Below, in pieces: positions 19,535-31,301 of a DNA stretch of 64,000 nucleotides. The position numbers and the translations under genes were made by a program. Under the pieces are notes generated by a model. That model was given only the letters and a program-made list of their open reading frames with translations. It made no database searches and was not told the origin of the DNA. Position 1 is the stretch's first letter; every line of letters starts with the position of its first letter. Source of the stretch: Chloranthus sessilifolius (taxonomy: Eukaryota > Streptophyta > Magnoliopsida > Chloranthales > Chloranthaceae); contig CM037593.1 of NCBI GenBank assembly GCA_021018995.1, forward strand, positions 45,273,810-45,337,809, read 5' to 3'.

Positions 19535-21685
19535 GAAAGTGAATCACATGTCCACATGAGCGGCCAGTGTTATATAGAAGACATATTTTATATAGATAAA
19601 ATGCAGGCGGCTGATGTGGTGCGATGTAATTGGCTGCAACTGCAGTGGGACTTAATTAATACAGCCAGTCACGTCGTGTCATTTTGGCCATACACTTTGT
19701 CTTCAACAAATCTGTCCTCCGCTTATGATTTTCCCCACATGACCTTGAGAAAAGCACAGGCTTTCGTGCACTACAAAGTTTTTGTGCGGCACAAGGCCGC
19801 GGGACGTAGTGTCCTGCCCACCATCGACGGGTCCGCCCATATAAATAAGTTCTTTTATTTTTCACTTTTCTTTTGTCGAGATATTAACGCAAGCGGAAGA
19901 CGATGAGCTGACAAGCTGTAACTTTGCAGTGCATGAACCCTCATATATACAGACTTTAAGGGCATGGAAATCTGTGCACTTCTTAAGGTCCATACACTGC
20001 ACGGCTGACATCCTATCAGATCTTTGACACAATGAGCAGTCAGTTCATTGTAGACAAATTCAATACTACCGTTATCGGCATCAAATTCATGGACTATTTA
20101 CCTAATGAAAAGCCTTCTAAACCCATCAATTATATCATAATCTGATTTCTATATACGACACAGCCCGGTAAATCCACGAATATAAGATTTTGATAGGAGC
20201 TCCGGGCGAAAAAGTGACTTATAAACTTGGTAACATATAGATGTCAATAAGGCATGAGATTTGACTCAATTTCGTACATTCTCTTATAGAAAAATATTGC
20301 TGTCTTTAAATCAATATTTGATATTGAGATAGTGTGAATGGGTTCATCAAATCTTTCACAAGAATACACAGCTGATTCGTTGTATCCTGAAACCTGTTTG
20401 TCGGTAATCTGTTAGTGTCCACTTTGTCGAAGTGATGAGGGCAAATATTGGTTTAAAGACAGCGATATTTCTTCTGCCTCGGGCTGGTTCCCTATATTAT
20501 TTTTGCTCAACATTTTATACTTTTCCAATAATCTTAAAATAATATTTAATTGTCGTATCAATGATCGGTGTTTAGAATGATGATGGGTGTATAGGAAGTC
20601 CTTAGTGTTTAGAATGATGATGGGTAAGCGAGAAAGATTATCTCATCTCTTGGTAGAATGGTAAATTCATAGAGATAATTGTTTGAATTGTCCTTTTTTG
20701 GGATGAATGCGTATAAAGTGCGGTCGCCTTAGTCGAAGTTGCTGTTGAGACTAACCGTCACATTATTCGCCCATAATTGATAAGTTCATCTAGACTTGAT
20801 ATCACCACAGAAAATGGAGGCTACGCCGATGGCTGAAATCAATTTAAGATAAGTCGGAGCCTTGGAGGGAGGAACTATTGATAATTTTGAGACTTACATT
20901 TTAGAGGACTAACTTGTCAAAATCATGCTCTATGTTTCAAGACCACTATTTCCTAAAAAATTATTTTAAACTACCTTATGTGCTTCTCTAGAACTAGTTT
21001 TCTCATTTTATTCAATATTTTGTTAGTTCTTTGTTGATTCTAACAGGATTATTGTATACTATTGGATGATGGTCTGTAGGTAAAACTGTAATTACTAGTG
21101 AGCATGCACTCAAGCTGGAATATGTTCTAGATTGGATAGCTGGAATATGGCCTATAGGTAAAACTGTAATTACTATTGCGCTTGAATTCAGTGACGTCTA
21201 ATGATGTTTGTTAGTTAAATGTAGTAATAATTGGATCAACCCTCATTAATTGCTGTAGTTTTAGATGTAGAAACAAAGATACATGCTCTTTTAATGCTTA
21301 CATCACTTCCAGTGTTTTCATGTTCATCTCTGGCTAGTAAATTTACAACTTATTTGGGAAATTAATGAGTAACCAATACGGCAATACCCCCTATTTTTGC
21401 AACTTACATCAAGCGTTTATCTATTAATCTCTGGTTAGTAGACTTTCAACTTATTTGTGAAATTAATGAGCAAACCAATAAAAGTATTTGCACTATATCA
21501 AAGATCGCAACAATCAATTTGTGGGTGGATGTCATAAGACATTGGTAAAATAGATAACAACATTATCCGAATATTAATGGGTAGATAATGTGATAGTATT
21601 TGGTCTATTGTTTACAGTAAAATCTGAGAGATATGGTGGAATTTGTCAGTTGGTTATCGACATTTTCGTTATGTTAGGACATTTT
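19535..21685. other. Intergenic DNA with one strong inverted repeat
   Basis: No convincing gene. A TATA-like catataaataag near 19838 precedes no recognisable coding frame. Arms of 31 bp at 20290-20320 and 20442-20472 are inverted copies with three mismatches (see the separate entry). Words near 21070-21175 (gtaggtaaaactgtaattac) are duplicated about 85 bp apart. Confidence 0.4.
20290..20472. repeat. 31-bp inverted repeats, possible MITE
   Basis: The arms share ctgtctttaaa and caatatttg and enclose about 120 bp. No clean target duplication could be seen at the outer ends, so it may be a worn MITE or part of a larger repeat. Confidence 0.45.
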
Positions 21686-21690
21686 GATTA

Positions 21691-23229
21691 TGTAACATCC
21701 TGAAAATTTCGACTTTAAAGAGTGTACCTCGGGATGCATGTCCGGCTTTGAATAGTATACCGCAGGACGCGTGCCCGTCTGGTCATTTGTTGGATCAAGT
21801 GAAAATCAACTTGATGAGTTAGGTTAGATTAGGTTTGGTATAGAAATATACACTTGAGTGGTGTTAGATCTTTTAGTAGGGTCATATACACCTATCAATG
21901 TGCATGTGTGTTCTATATCTATACCCATGTTTTGGTTATAATAAATTGCATAAGAGAGAATAAATTCTCTATTTTGTAGTTGTTAGGAATTTAAGAAAGG
22001 AGAAAGAGAGGTTAGAGAGAAAGAAGAGTAAATGTTTGGGAGTACATGTAAAGATTTGTTCGTGGGATTGCGGATTGAAGACCGTACACGAGCTTTAAAT
22101 TTCGATGAAATCGCACGTGGGATCTCGTGGAGTTGAGGCTAGGAACCCTAGCTCTAGATCCAAGCCCTTGAATCACTCATGCATTGGATTTGAGGTAAGA
22201 TTTTGTTAATTGATGATATGTGTGATGCTTGAGCTTTGATTTAATGTAAAAAGGTTGGATTAAAAGAGATAAAAGAAGAAAGAATTGAGAAAAGAATTGA
22301 GAAAAGGTGAAAGCTAGATGTACAGCCGAAAATAGCTGTTTTGCTGTCAAAATCGATTTATCGATTGGAAAATTGATTAATCAATTTTTTTCAGAAGGCA
22401 AAATTGAGCTTGAAACCGATTAATCGAATTAAATTCGATTAATTAATTTTTAATTTTTGATTAATCGATTAATTGACTGAGCACTGCCAGTGGCTGGAAA
22501 AGTTTGGTTTTAGAAAATCGATTAATCGACTTGGGATCAATTAATCGATTTTGGAGCTTCGATTAATTGATTAATCGATTTTGGAATTTCGATTAATCGA
22601 TATTGGGATCGATTAATCGATTTTGACAGTTTTCCTGTGTGTTCTGTTTTGGAGTTTGGAGTTTGGAGAAGGCTTTGTACCTTTCCTTTTTGCATTGTTC
22701 TTGATGCTTTGTGTATGACCTTGTCTACTTTAGGTGTGAACACTTGGAATTGAGCATGAGGAGCTATTTTGGACCTTGATGCTTGAGATTGAACCACGTG
22801 AGGTAGGGAATACTCTGAACATGTACACTTGATTATGAAATCATGTATATAGTGATGTGATATGTACATGCATGTGTTAAGAGCATAGTTATTTGCTCGT
22901 TAATCAAAATTGAGTTTAAGTATGTGAATTAAAGATGTGTGTGTGTGTGGGTGTACACCAAGCAAGAAACCAGTAAGCTTATAAGTGCATGGCATCCCAA
23001 GGATGTATATGAAATGTGAAACTATGTGAATGAGACTTGAACAAACTTTGAATATTATAATTAGCACAATTACACGGTGATAAATTATATGTATTTTGCA
23101 CAATTGATTTGAGGTTCGAAGAATTTCCCACCGACACGGCGGTACTCGTGACTGACTTGGCAGGATATCCGTGACTGGTACGACGGCCAATCCATATAAA
23201 CATGTGATAAAATTACCAAGAGGGTAATA
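21691..23229. mobile_element. Left LTR of outer chromovirus-like element (element X)
   Basis: It begins TGTAACATCCTG right after GATTA (21686-21690). The same GATTA follows the matching CTGTCACA end at 52688, so X is one insertion now 31 kb wide. This type of end is common in Tekay/Del-like gypsy LTRs. The last 90 bp (about 23138-23229) resemble 51749-51840 at roughly 87% by eye, so left and right LTRs overlap and are diverged copies. A palindrome cluster lies at 22345-22625. Another LTR cuts it off at 23230. Confidence 0.75.
22345..22625. repeat. ATTAATCGATTAAT palindrome cluster
   Basis: At least nine words built on TTAATCGATTAA or close variants lie within 280 bp of the left LTR of X, often separated by a short 'ttttgga' linker. 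Confidence 0.8.
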
Positions 23230-24811
23230 TGTGACAATCCGGATTTCGACACCCCAAAATCTATGTCATCGGCACGACCCTCGAGGTCGTGCCCCATAAG
23301 CCTGCACAAAGCATTTGGTATATCCAATCATCAGTAAAGCAAATCAAATACATAAGAACTAATACTGAACTAAATCTCCTATTCTATAAAGTAAAGTCAA
23401 AACATGAAGCTCAAAAGATAGTTCTAATCTCATGACATTACATGAGCAAAGAACCAACCCAAACCATTGGTGACGAAACAACCGTCACCCCAGATGGTTT
23501 GCCAAAAGAATATCTCTCAAATATTACATCGTTTTAGAAAAAAGGCTGGACATACCAAGCCGTACAATTCCTCTCACAAAACTCTATCAAAGTATGCAAA
23601 GGGTCCTCTAGAAGAAGTCCTCAGGAGGGGGCTCTGACTCCTCCCTAGGCACGTTATAACGTCCACCCATGAATAGTATGCCTTGGTGAGTGTGCCTGAC
23701 CGTCCGCACGTCGAAGACCGTGCTGATGGACTTAGTAAGGTATGTAGCTTAAATCCTATGAAACGGATCTTGTGTGAGAAAGGGAAATAGGCTGCATTGA
23801 AGGGTTAGTGGACCTTCATATACCTAGCATAGGTGGAGCTGCTTTGTACCTAAGCCTAAGACTTGGTTATAAGGGAAATAAATGCCCTTAAAAGCTTTGC
23901 TTTCAATACCATTCATATGATTAGAAATTAAGAGGAGAGAAGGTGAACCGACGGTGTTGAATGCGTGTGAATGCGAGATCGATTCGTTTGTGTGGTGTGA
24001 AGCTAAGGGTTTGATTGAAGAAGAACAAACACAACTCATTTGCGGAACCCTAGTCTGATTTGGAAACAAGGATAAAAGATTCGGGTGAGATTAAGGTATG
24101 GAATTTTCATTTGTGTTGTGAATATGTGTAAGAAGGTGTTTTGTCCACTTTGCGATCGAAAAATGATGAGAAATAAGATTTGAATTGAGAAAGAACGGAG
24201 AATGATTGAGGAAACCCAAGATCGGGTGAAATCTGGAGAATTCGATTGATCAAGAATGGATTCGATCGATCAAAATGGACCCAATTAAGAAGATTACGAA
24301 TTCTGAGGAAATTCGTTATATCGAAATGAGATTTGATTGAACGAAATGTGTTTCGATCGATCGAATATCACACTCGATCAATCGAAATGTATATAACAGA
24401 GATTTTTTAAGTTGTTGTGAGGATTCGACCAATCGAAATTCTTTTTGATCGATCGAATTTTTGATCTGATTGATCGAATTATAAATCGATCGATCAAAAT
24501 TTCAAGGTTAAGCTGAGTTCTAAAGGATTCAACCGATCGAGAAATAATTCAATCGATCGAAATGGAAATTCGATCGATAGAATTAAAATTCGTTCGAGCA
24601 AACTGGGTATTTGTTAATTGGCTTCTGTGGGATTCGACCGATCAAGATATTTTTGATCAATCGAATTTAGATTTCGATCGATCGAAACGGGGATTCGATC
24701 GATCGAAATTGCCAGATTTAGGTTTTTGGTTCGTTTTGTTTGAGGGATTTTAGGGATATCCTATGTTGTCTGTTCTGCGTCCTTCCTGACGTATGAACTG
24801 TGGATTTACCT
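23230..24811 (-). mobile_element. Reverse-oriented LTR fragment (element Y)
   Basis: It starts TGTGACAATCCGGATTTCGAC. Read in reverse, this is an LTR ending in ...GTCACA, the usual terminus of chromovirus LTRs. The other end is lost where the Tat 3' LTR begins. It contains the TCGATCGATCGA palindrome cluster at 24240-24715. No coding frame is recognised. Confidence 0.55.
24240..24715. repeat. TCGATCGATCGA palindrome cluster
   Basis: About a dozen words such as TTCGATCGATCGAA, with single-base variants, occur over 475 bp, often in pairs 10-15 bp apart. Confidence 0.82.
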
Positions 24812-26504
24812 TGTGTGCAACCGTGGGATTTTTGACGATCTCGTCGCGGCGATACGCTCACTTGCAAAAATATAGAGTCGCCACCTCGAGCTTTTGGTGT
24901 CCTGGAATACCTATATTATTTTTATAAGCACTGAAGTGCTACAAATATGACTCTGAATCCGGTACACACCAAAGGCTCTTTGGTAGGGGCTTCGGTTATC
25001 GATCAGGAAGGTGTTAGGCACCCAATCAACCCGCTTAACATGGTCTCTACTAATGACCAACACAAAAATAAAGTAAAAGAAAAGAAAATGGCTTCCTCTT
25101 GCCCAAATAGGCCTTAAATCCTATTTGTGCCCCTTCGTTCCTACCGAGAATTCGGTGGCGTAACGGCACAAATGGGAGGATGGGAAGAGCAAAAGAAGAG
25201 ATAGGAGAAGAAAGGGGAGAGCCGGAGCCCTTGGGCCCTTATAGCACCATAGGAGAGCCTTGCATGGCTTGCTTTCGATGAGCTCTTGAAGGCCTTGCAT
25301 GGTATGGAATGGGATTCTAACTCCTAAGGCTTAAAGCTAAGAGATAGAGTGAGGGGTCTAAAGGGGTAGCACACACCTAGGCTAAGGGTTTTGGATGCAA
25401 GAATAAGCTTGAAATGAAGTTGGGAGATTCTGGAATTTATGTGAAAATGGGGCACAAAAGGGAGGAAGAACTTCTCACTTTGAGCTCTTTCTCTCTTAAG
25501 CAAATTTCTCAACCCTTAAAAGCAAGGGAGGGGGGCTCTATTTATCAGAAATGGGTGGATTAGGAGACCATTTAGATGCTAATTAGGGTTAGTAATTAGG
25601 TAATCTTGCATCTAAGGATTTCTAGGGTTTTTGGAGCCTTGAAAGGTGTGAAAAGGTCCTCCAATGGTGGATGATAGGGAGGGGCATTAAGTCACCTAAT
25701 GAGTTGCAAATAGGGTGCAAAAGGGTACAATAGATCTATCAAAACACACCCCAAAGACCCAGGTGGTCAACAAGTCAAACCCCAGACACAAAAATTGAGG
25801 CAAAACTAGAGGTTACTGTTCATATGCCTGGCGCAACTATTAATTGCGCCAAACAAATATACAGTAAAACAGTGTTGAACAGTGCCCTAGAAGTTGGCTT
25901 CGCGAGGGTGGGGTCCACTTCAATGCTAGCACATAGCTATTAGTTGCACCAGGCTTAAATCCTGGGAAAGTGGCTTGGCGCAACTAATAGTTGTGCCAGG
26001 CTAAATTGTAACTGACACAACTATTAGTTGCGCCAAGCCATTTCTAGGGAGAAATGACCTGGCGCAATTATTAGTTGCGCTAAATCCCTAGGGGGTCAAT
26101 TGAAATTATACTTTTACCCTCCGGGTTCGAACCGCCATATCTTTTGATGTATAACTCCGATTGGGGCGATTCTTGGCTTATTCGAAAACTGATAACTTTT
26201 ACTTTTTAACGGTATAAGATTCGATTATAGTAGATGGCCATAGCTAGTCCTGGTACACCACTCCTCTTTCAAGCCTCGGAAGGGTTAGGTCTAGGCTTGG
26301 AACGGGTTTTAAGGGTTAGGATTGGTTTCTAAGGGTTTGGGAAAAGTTCTTAAGAGATCTAGGATGATTCCTAAGGGTTTAGAAGGGTTCCTAAGGGTTC
26401 TAGGGTGGTTTCTAAGGGTTCTATACATGCCATCAACAGCTTGGAAGTGTGCCTTTATCGAAATGTGTTTCAATTAGGCCTTGGGCCAAATTTGGGTGTC
26501 TACA
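24812..26504 (-). repeat. 3' LTR of Tat element C
   Basis: On the minus strand it starts TGTAGACACCCAAATTTGG, a start typical of Tat/Ogre LTRs, directly after a polypurine tract (GAGGGGAATC). The outer end contains GTGGCGACTC and GGTGCCTAACACC words familiar from this lineage. The outer boundary (near 24812) is approximate because the 5' LTR is missing for comparison. Five palindromes with arms GGCGCAACTA/TAGTTGCGCC lie at 25829-26082. Confidence 0.75.
25829..26082. repeat. Five GGCGCAACTA palindromes in the Tat LTR
   Basis: They lie at 25829-25851, 25933-25954 (left arm eroded), 25975-25999, 26013-26035 and 26060-26082. Arms are GGCGCAACTA and TAGTTGCGCC with one or two changes each. They fall 420-680 bp inside the LTR start, where the U3 promoter region is expected. 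Confidence 0.85.
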
Positions 26505-26549
26505 GATTCCCCTCTTTGGTATCCGATCACCAATGATCGAATGCCAAAG
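26505..26549 (-). promoter_or_regulatory. Tat polypurine tract and adjacent hairpin
   Basis: The polypurine tract GAGGGGAATC (minus strand, 26505-26514) is the expected plus-strand DNA primer site. Beside it, arms CTTTGGTATCCGATCA (26514-26529) and TGATCGAATGCCAAAG (26534-26549) can pair over 16 positions with one mismatch and one wobble around a 4-nt loop. Confidence 0.7.
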
Positions 26550-28243
26550 AAAGGAGACATTCGAAGAGGCCCAAAGCATTACTGACGGGTCCGCTACATT
26601 CAGAACAAACTTTAAACATTAGATGAGTGATATGGTGAGAAAACGAAAGTCCTGGATGCCAAGCTAAACATTCGTTTCTCAAGGTAATCGGTCCCCAAGC
26701 ACTTAGCGACATTACTCGGCATAACCGAGGTGGAACGAGTTGCGATAGCCCTGTATGCCAGGCCAAACATTTACTTCTGGAGATGATTTTAAAGGTATTT
26801 GAGATTTAAGATTCATTCTGAATGCAGCAGCTTCATAAGTAAGAGGGGTGATCGACCCACATTCAAAGATAGGCGCGAAGTAAATATACACAACGCTCCA
26901 TAGTTTGGGTCCAATCCTATGAGGCATTTGATTGCCCCATCTGACTTTTCGCAGGTGCCCCTACTGAAAGCAAGGTTTGAGGTCTTTGGTCGAACCCATC
27001 GATCCTGAAGTTTATTTAGTATGACTACCCGAGCAAAGTGAATAGATGTCACAACGCTTTTTTTTAGGGAGGGCGTGTAATTTTTGAAAGCGTGCCCTAG
27101 ATCAATATGACCTAGAGTATCCAGCTTCAACTACCTTGAACAGATCCAACCAAACATTGGGGTGTCTCCCTAAAGGGACATCCAATCTCAGTCTATGTCA
27201 ATAATGATAATAAACATCATTTAACTATGCGTAATCATGCATTCATCAGGGGCAATAAGCAACAACAAAGGCAATGAAAGCCCCGACCCAAACCCGCCCG
27301 GGTATAGTTTACAGGAACAAACGACCATCATACAGATATCCAGACATATGGCATACACTTTACAGGGATACTGCTGCCCATACAGGTTTTAAGCCTTCAG
27401 AAAAATAAAAGGGAAATGAATCCTTTTGAATGCATGGTTGCACATAGTTTGATTGATACGTAATCTCATTCTCAATAGGTTGGTCTCAACCAATGATTGA
27501 CCTTTTCCAATGAAGAATCTGTAACTTAAGACACTTAAGTTCATACGAATCTAAAACAGAGCCCTCATCATAAATATTTAGCAGTGGAGTTGACTCGATC
27601 GAAACATTGACTATTTGACCGGGACTGATGCCATTGCTCTTACTTTGAAGAAGGATCCAATGGTCCAAGGCGAACCCTAGACTCGAGACTTTAATATGGC
27701 ACAACTGCATTGCTGATAAAACATTGACGTTTTACCGCATTATGCATGTGCGTACCCTCCGTGGGGGAAACACAAATAGGTTATTATTTGCTTTATTTTT
27801 GTGATTTTTCTGTCATTTTATGTGATTTTTTGGACTTTTCGAAGTTATCATTTTATGTGAATTTTTAAATTTATTACTTTATGGATTTTTTTTTGTTTTT
27901 ATTTTTTGTTTCAAGGTTATTATCTTTTGGTTTTTTTTTTTAGAGTTATTATTTTATGTGAATTACTCTAACATTTTATGTGAGTCATTATTATTATTAT
28001 TATTAATTTTTTTGGCTTTTCTGTGAGATTTTTTAATTATTTGTTTTTGACTTTTTATGTTTTTTTCTATGTAGGATCGGGACACCTATTGCTCTCGGTC
28101 CACTTTATTGTTAGCACGGCTTTCCGGATAGGTCGAATGAGGGTCGACATATCACTTGGGAGTGTATGCATCTGCCAGGAGTAAGCAAAACGAAGATAGG
28201 GGGGGACCAGGTTATTACTAGGCCCAGAACCCGACCTATGTGG
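26550..28243. other. Non-coding Tat interior between PPT and antisense gene
   Basis: No protein homology was seen. The word ccag(g)ccaaacattt and neighbours recur near 26660 and 26755, indicating a short internal duplication. 27780-28075 is T-rich with repeated 'attttatgtga' words. Confidence 0.5.
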
Positions 28244-28312
28244 CTGGCACAACTGTCAGTTGCGCCAGGCCAGTAGGGGCCCTAAAAGTGCCTGGCGCAA
28301 CTAATAGCTTGG
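28244..28312 (+). promoter_or_regulatory. Palindromes upstream of antisense PMD gene 1
   Basis: A 25-bp palindrome ctggcacaac...gttgcgccag at 28244-28268 and a half-eroded one at 28291-28312 match the Tat LTR palindromes. They lie 110-180 bp upstream of a candidate start codon at 28420, where a promoter for the plus-strand gene would be expected. Confidence 0.55.
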
Positions 28313-28419
28313 ATGGGGAGCAATTTAAACAACCCGGGTTCGGGCTGTGGGGTATTATTTTCAAATTTTCTCTCCCCTTTCTCCTTAAAACCAAAAAACT
28401 ATCTTCTTAAGGTTCCTTT

Positions 28420-28512
28420 ATGTTGCCTCTATGCGTGCCTCATTGCCGTTGCTTGCTTGCGTCGATCGATTGCCGGCCAACACTAGATCAAAGACCCCAT
28501 CCTCTTCACAAG
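28420..28512 (+). CDS. Candidate first exon of antisense PMD gene 1
   Basis: An ATG at 28420 opens 31 codons that end at a good donor (AAG/gtaact, phase 0). The peptide (MLPLCVPHC...) shows no domain. It lies just downstream of the palindromic block and upstream of a T-rich stretch, now holding the Athila insertion, that would be the first intron. Membership in the gene is inferred from position and splice site only. Confidence 0.35.
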
Positions 28513-28689
28513 GTAACTATTAAAAACTTATTTTCTTGAATTTCCTTATTTTTTTCTTGTAAATATGATCATAATCTTACATTCTTTGATGAGTAATGGT
28601 TAACTTTCATGGTATCTATGTTTATTGATGGTGTGTGGATGGTTTCTTATGAATGATGCCCTATTTTTTTTGTTTTATGGGTTTTGCAT

Positions 28690-29470
28690 AATATATACAC
28701 ATATTATATATTTTTTTGTTGTTTTTATTTGTGCATATTGAAAGGGATTTTTTGTTTAAATAAAGTTAAGGGATTTTTTTGTTTTTTTTTGTTTTTATTT
28801 TTACAAATAAAGTAAAGGATTTTTTTGGGTTTTATCTTCACAAATAAAGTAAAGGATTTTTTTTTTTGGTTTTTATTTTCGCAAGTAAAGGAATTTTTTG
28901 TTTTTCTTTTTGCAAGTAAAGGAAATTTTTGTTTTTTTTTTAAATTTTTGCAAATAAAGTAAAGGATTTTTTTGTTTTTGGTTTTTATAAAGTGAAGGGA
29001 TTTTTTCGTTGTTTTCTTTTTATTTTTGTAAATAAAGTAAAGGAATTTTTGTTTTGTGGACATAGACTATGTTGTTTTTTTTGTGAAAGAAGAGCTCTTC
29101 TCTTTTTTGGGTTGTTTTTTTTGCTTTTGGGAACACAAAGAAAATGATTCTTTGCTCCCCTTTATTTTGAACCTAAGGAAAAGAGAAAGAGATTTTTTTT
29201 GGCTTTGTTAGAAGCATAATGATGATGATTTTTTTTGTTTTTCTAAACATAAAGGAATAATTTTTTGTTTTTCTTAATGTAAAAGAAGGGCTCTTTACTT
29301 TATGTTAGAAACATAAAGGAATGATTTTATTTGATTCTAACTTGCTTTATTTCCAAAGGAAGGGGAAATTTTATTTATTATTTTTTTTAAGAAGAGATTT
29401 TTTTGTATTTTCGATCTAAAAAGGGATTTTTTTTTGTGCATGTGTATCTTTTATTTCTAAAAATAAGTAG
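28690..29470. repeat. T-rich minisatellite in probable intron
   Basis: About seven imperfect copies of a 35-55 bp unit built on 'aataaagtaaaggattttttt' (28745-29060), followed by further T-rich sequence. Open frames on the other strand are lysine-rich by-products of this composition. Confidence 0.75.
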
Positions 29471-29513
29471 GAAAAGGGTAAACATACTTACCTTCCTTTG
29501 TAGCATAGTACAT

Positions 29514-31301
29514 TGATGTGATATTTTAATTGTAATGTTTTACTCGTAAGCGCACGAATCAGATTGTATATAGTGGGTGCGGAGTATGAGATCGTTCCCA
29601 CGAGGACTATTTTTGAAAGATCTAAAAAGACAAGACAGTAATTTAAGAAATCCGCTAAGATCTAACAGTATTCTACCAATTTTATGATTTAATCGGTTTG
29701 TGAGATGACAATTACTGACCACTACTAAAATTCAATTGATAATTCAAAAATAAAGATAAAGATGAAGATACTAAATTCTCCCATCTTTGGTCCGTTCTTC
29801 CCGTAATATAAATCTAAGGATTAAACTATGAGATATGCCATTGAGAACAAATATCTTTTATGGAAGATAAATGATCAAAACCCTAATAGGTTCCACGTTG
29901 CATCCTTGCAATCAGGACTTAACTTCAGAGATGATTTTTATATATAGATCTGGGATCAAGGGCATGGCTCGGCTCACATGATCTCAGGTTCAAATAAAAA
30001 TCATCCCCAAAGTGGGTGAAAGTTCTAACAAGAATACCACCATAGATATGAAATCAAGGGCATGGCTCGACACACTTGATTTCAGATTAGGGAGTAATTA
30101 AGATAAAATTACCATTACAGATTCAAGATCCAGGGCATGGCTCGGCACACTCGATCCCTGATCATAATCGTAATTAGATCCACACGATGAAAGCAAAAAG
30201 ACCATATAACAATGATTGAGTAAAATTACGGTCACAGATCTGAGATCAAGGGCATGGCTCGGCACACGCGATCCCAGTTAGTGGCTGGGATTTCATCCGT
30301 TCGTGATAACACAACGACTATAAAATAAGATCTCATACTTTAATCCTAGATTTCTATTATTAGAAATACATCCCTCGGATGGGAATCATTAGATCCCCAT
30401 CCCTATGAATTTAGCCGCACATATTATAATTAAATGACATAAATAAATAAGGAAGGGAAAATAACATTAATTTAATAAATTAAAAATACCTCAAACTTCA
30501 ACAGAAATTACTTTGATCCAAAAGTACGATAATCTTCAAAAACGAAATTAATGTAGGAATTAACTGAACAAAAAATAATAAACTGAAGGAATGAATACTG
30601 GAAAGTTAAAGGAACAAAGCTCTCAAAAAGGAATAATAAAACTCTCTATCTCTACGTCTAACTATGAAAAAGAAGAACTAAAACTAAACTCTAATTCTTA
30701 ATTCTAATTAATTCTCGAAGTGTTTGAGTTGGCTTTAAATAACATCCAAGTTGCGTAGGTTTCCCAGCCGCAAAAGTCAGGGTCGATTAATCGACCCTAT
30801 AGGGTCGATGCATTGACCCTGCAAAAGATCCTCAAAATCTACTTTAAAAGTGTCAGTTCCGTGTCAGACACTTTTTTGTCCTCGATTAATCGACCAAAAG
30901 GGTCGATGCATTGACCTCCTAGAAATTTGTGAATTCCAGCCCACTTTTATATCAGACACTGTTTCGGTATTTTAGCTATAACTTTCTATCCTAAAATCGG
31001 ATTAAGACGATGCTTATGTCGGTGGAAAGCTGACAGAAAGATCTACAATGTTGGTGTTTTGACAATTTCATAATTCGGCCGTCTTGAAGGTCCAAATTGA
31101 GCTGTAAGTTGCATCAAGTTTTCGATGACCCAACGTTGTAGTGTTTTGACATTATTTTCAGAATTCTTGGGCTGTTTTCTACACTTGGCTTGTATTTACC
31201 TGAAACACTTCAAATCTAATAATTCTCATCAGATAGCCTTTATCGGACGGCTAAATATAGGAATTTAGGGGTGAAATATCATCATATTTCACTACTCATC
31301 A
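29514..31301 (-). repeat. Athila 3' LTR (complete)
   Basis: It is 1788 bp. On the minus strand it starts TGATGAG and ends CACATCA. It holds four hairpin repeats (29950-30277) and the palindrome pair beginning GGGTCGATTAATCGACCC (near 30779). Confidence 0.92.
29950..30277. repeat. Four hairpin repeats in Athila LTR (copy 1)
   Basis: Each repeat keeps a nearly constant centre AGGGCATGGCTCGGCACAC between inverted arms. Arms: CTGGGATCA/TGATCTCAG (29950-29987), TGAAATCA/TGATTTCA (30049-30084), a GATC-containing weaker stem (30121-30162), and CTGAGATCA/CGATCCCAG (30240-30277). Confidence 0.82.

Noticed and set aside
20811-20850. Short ATG frame (MEATPMAEINL) as a first exon
   Set aside because: Only 12 codons, no donor site at its end and no continuing exon visible.
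28725-29063. 112-codon lysine-rich minus-strand frame
   Set aside because: Produced by the T-rich minisatellite; no domain.
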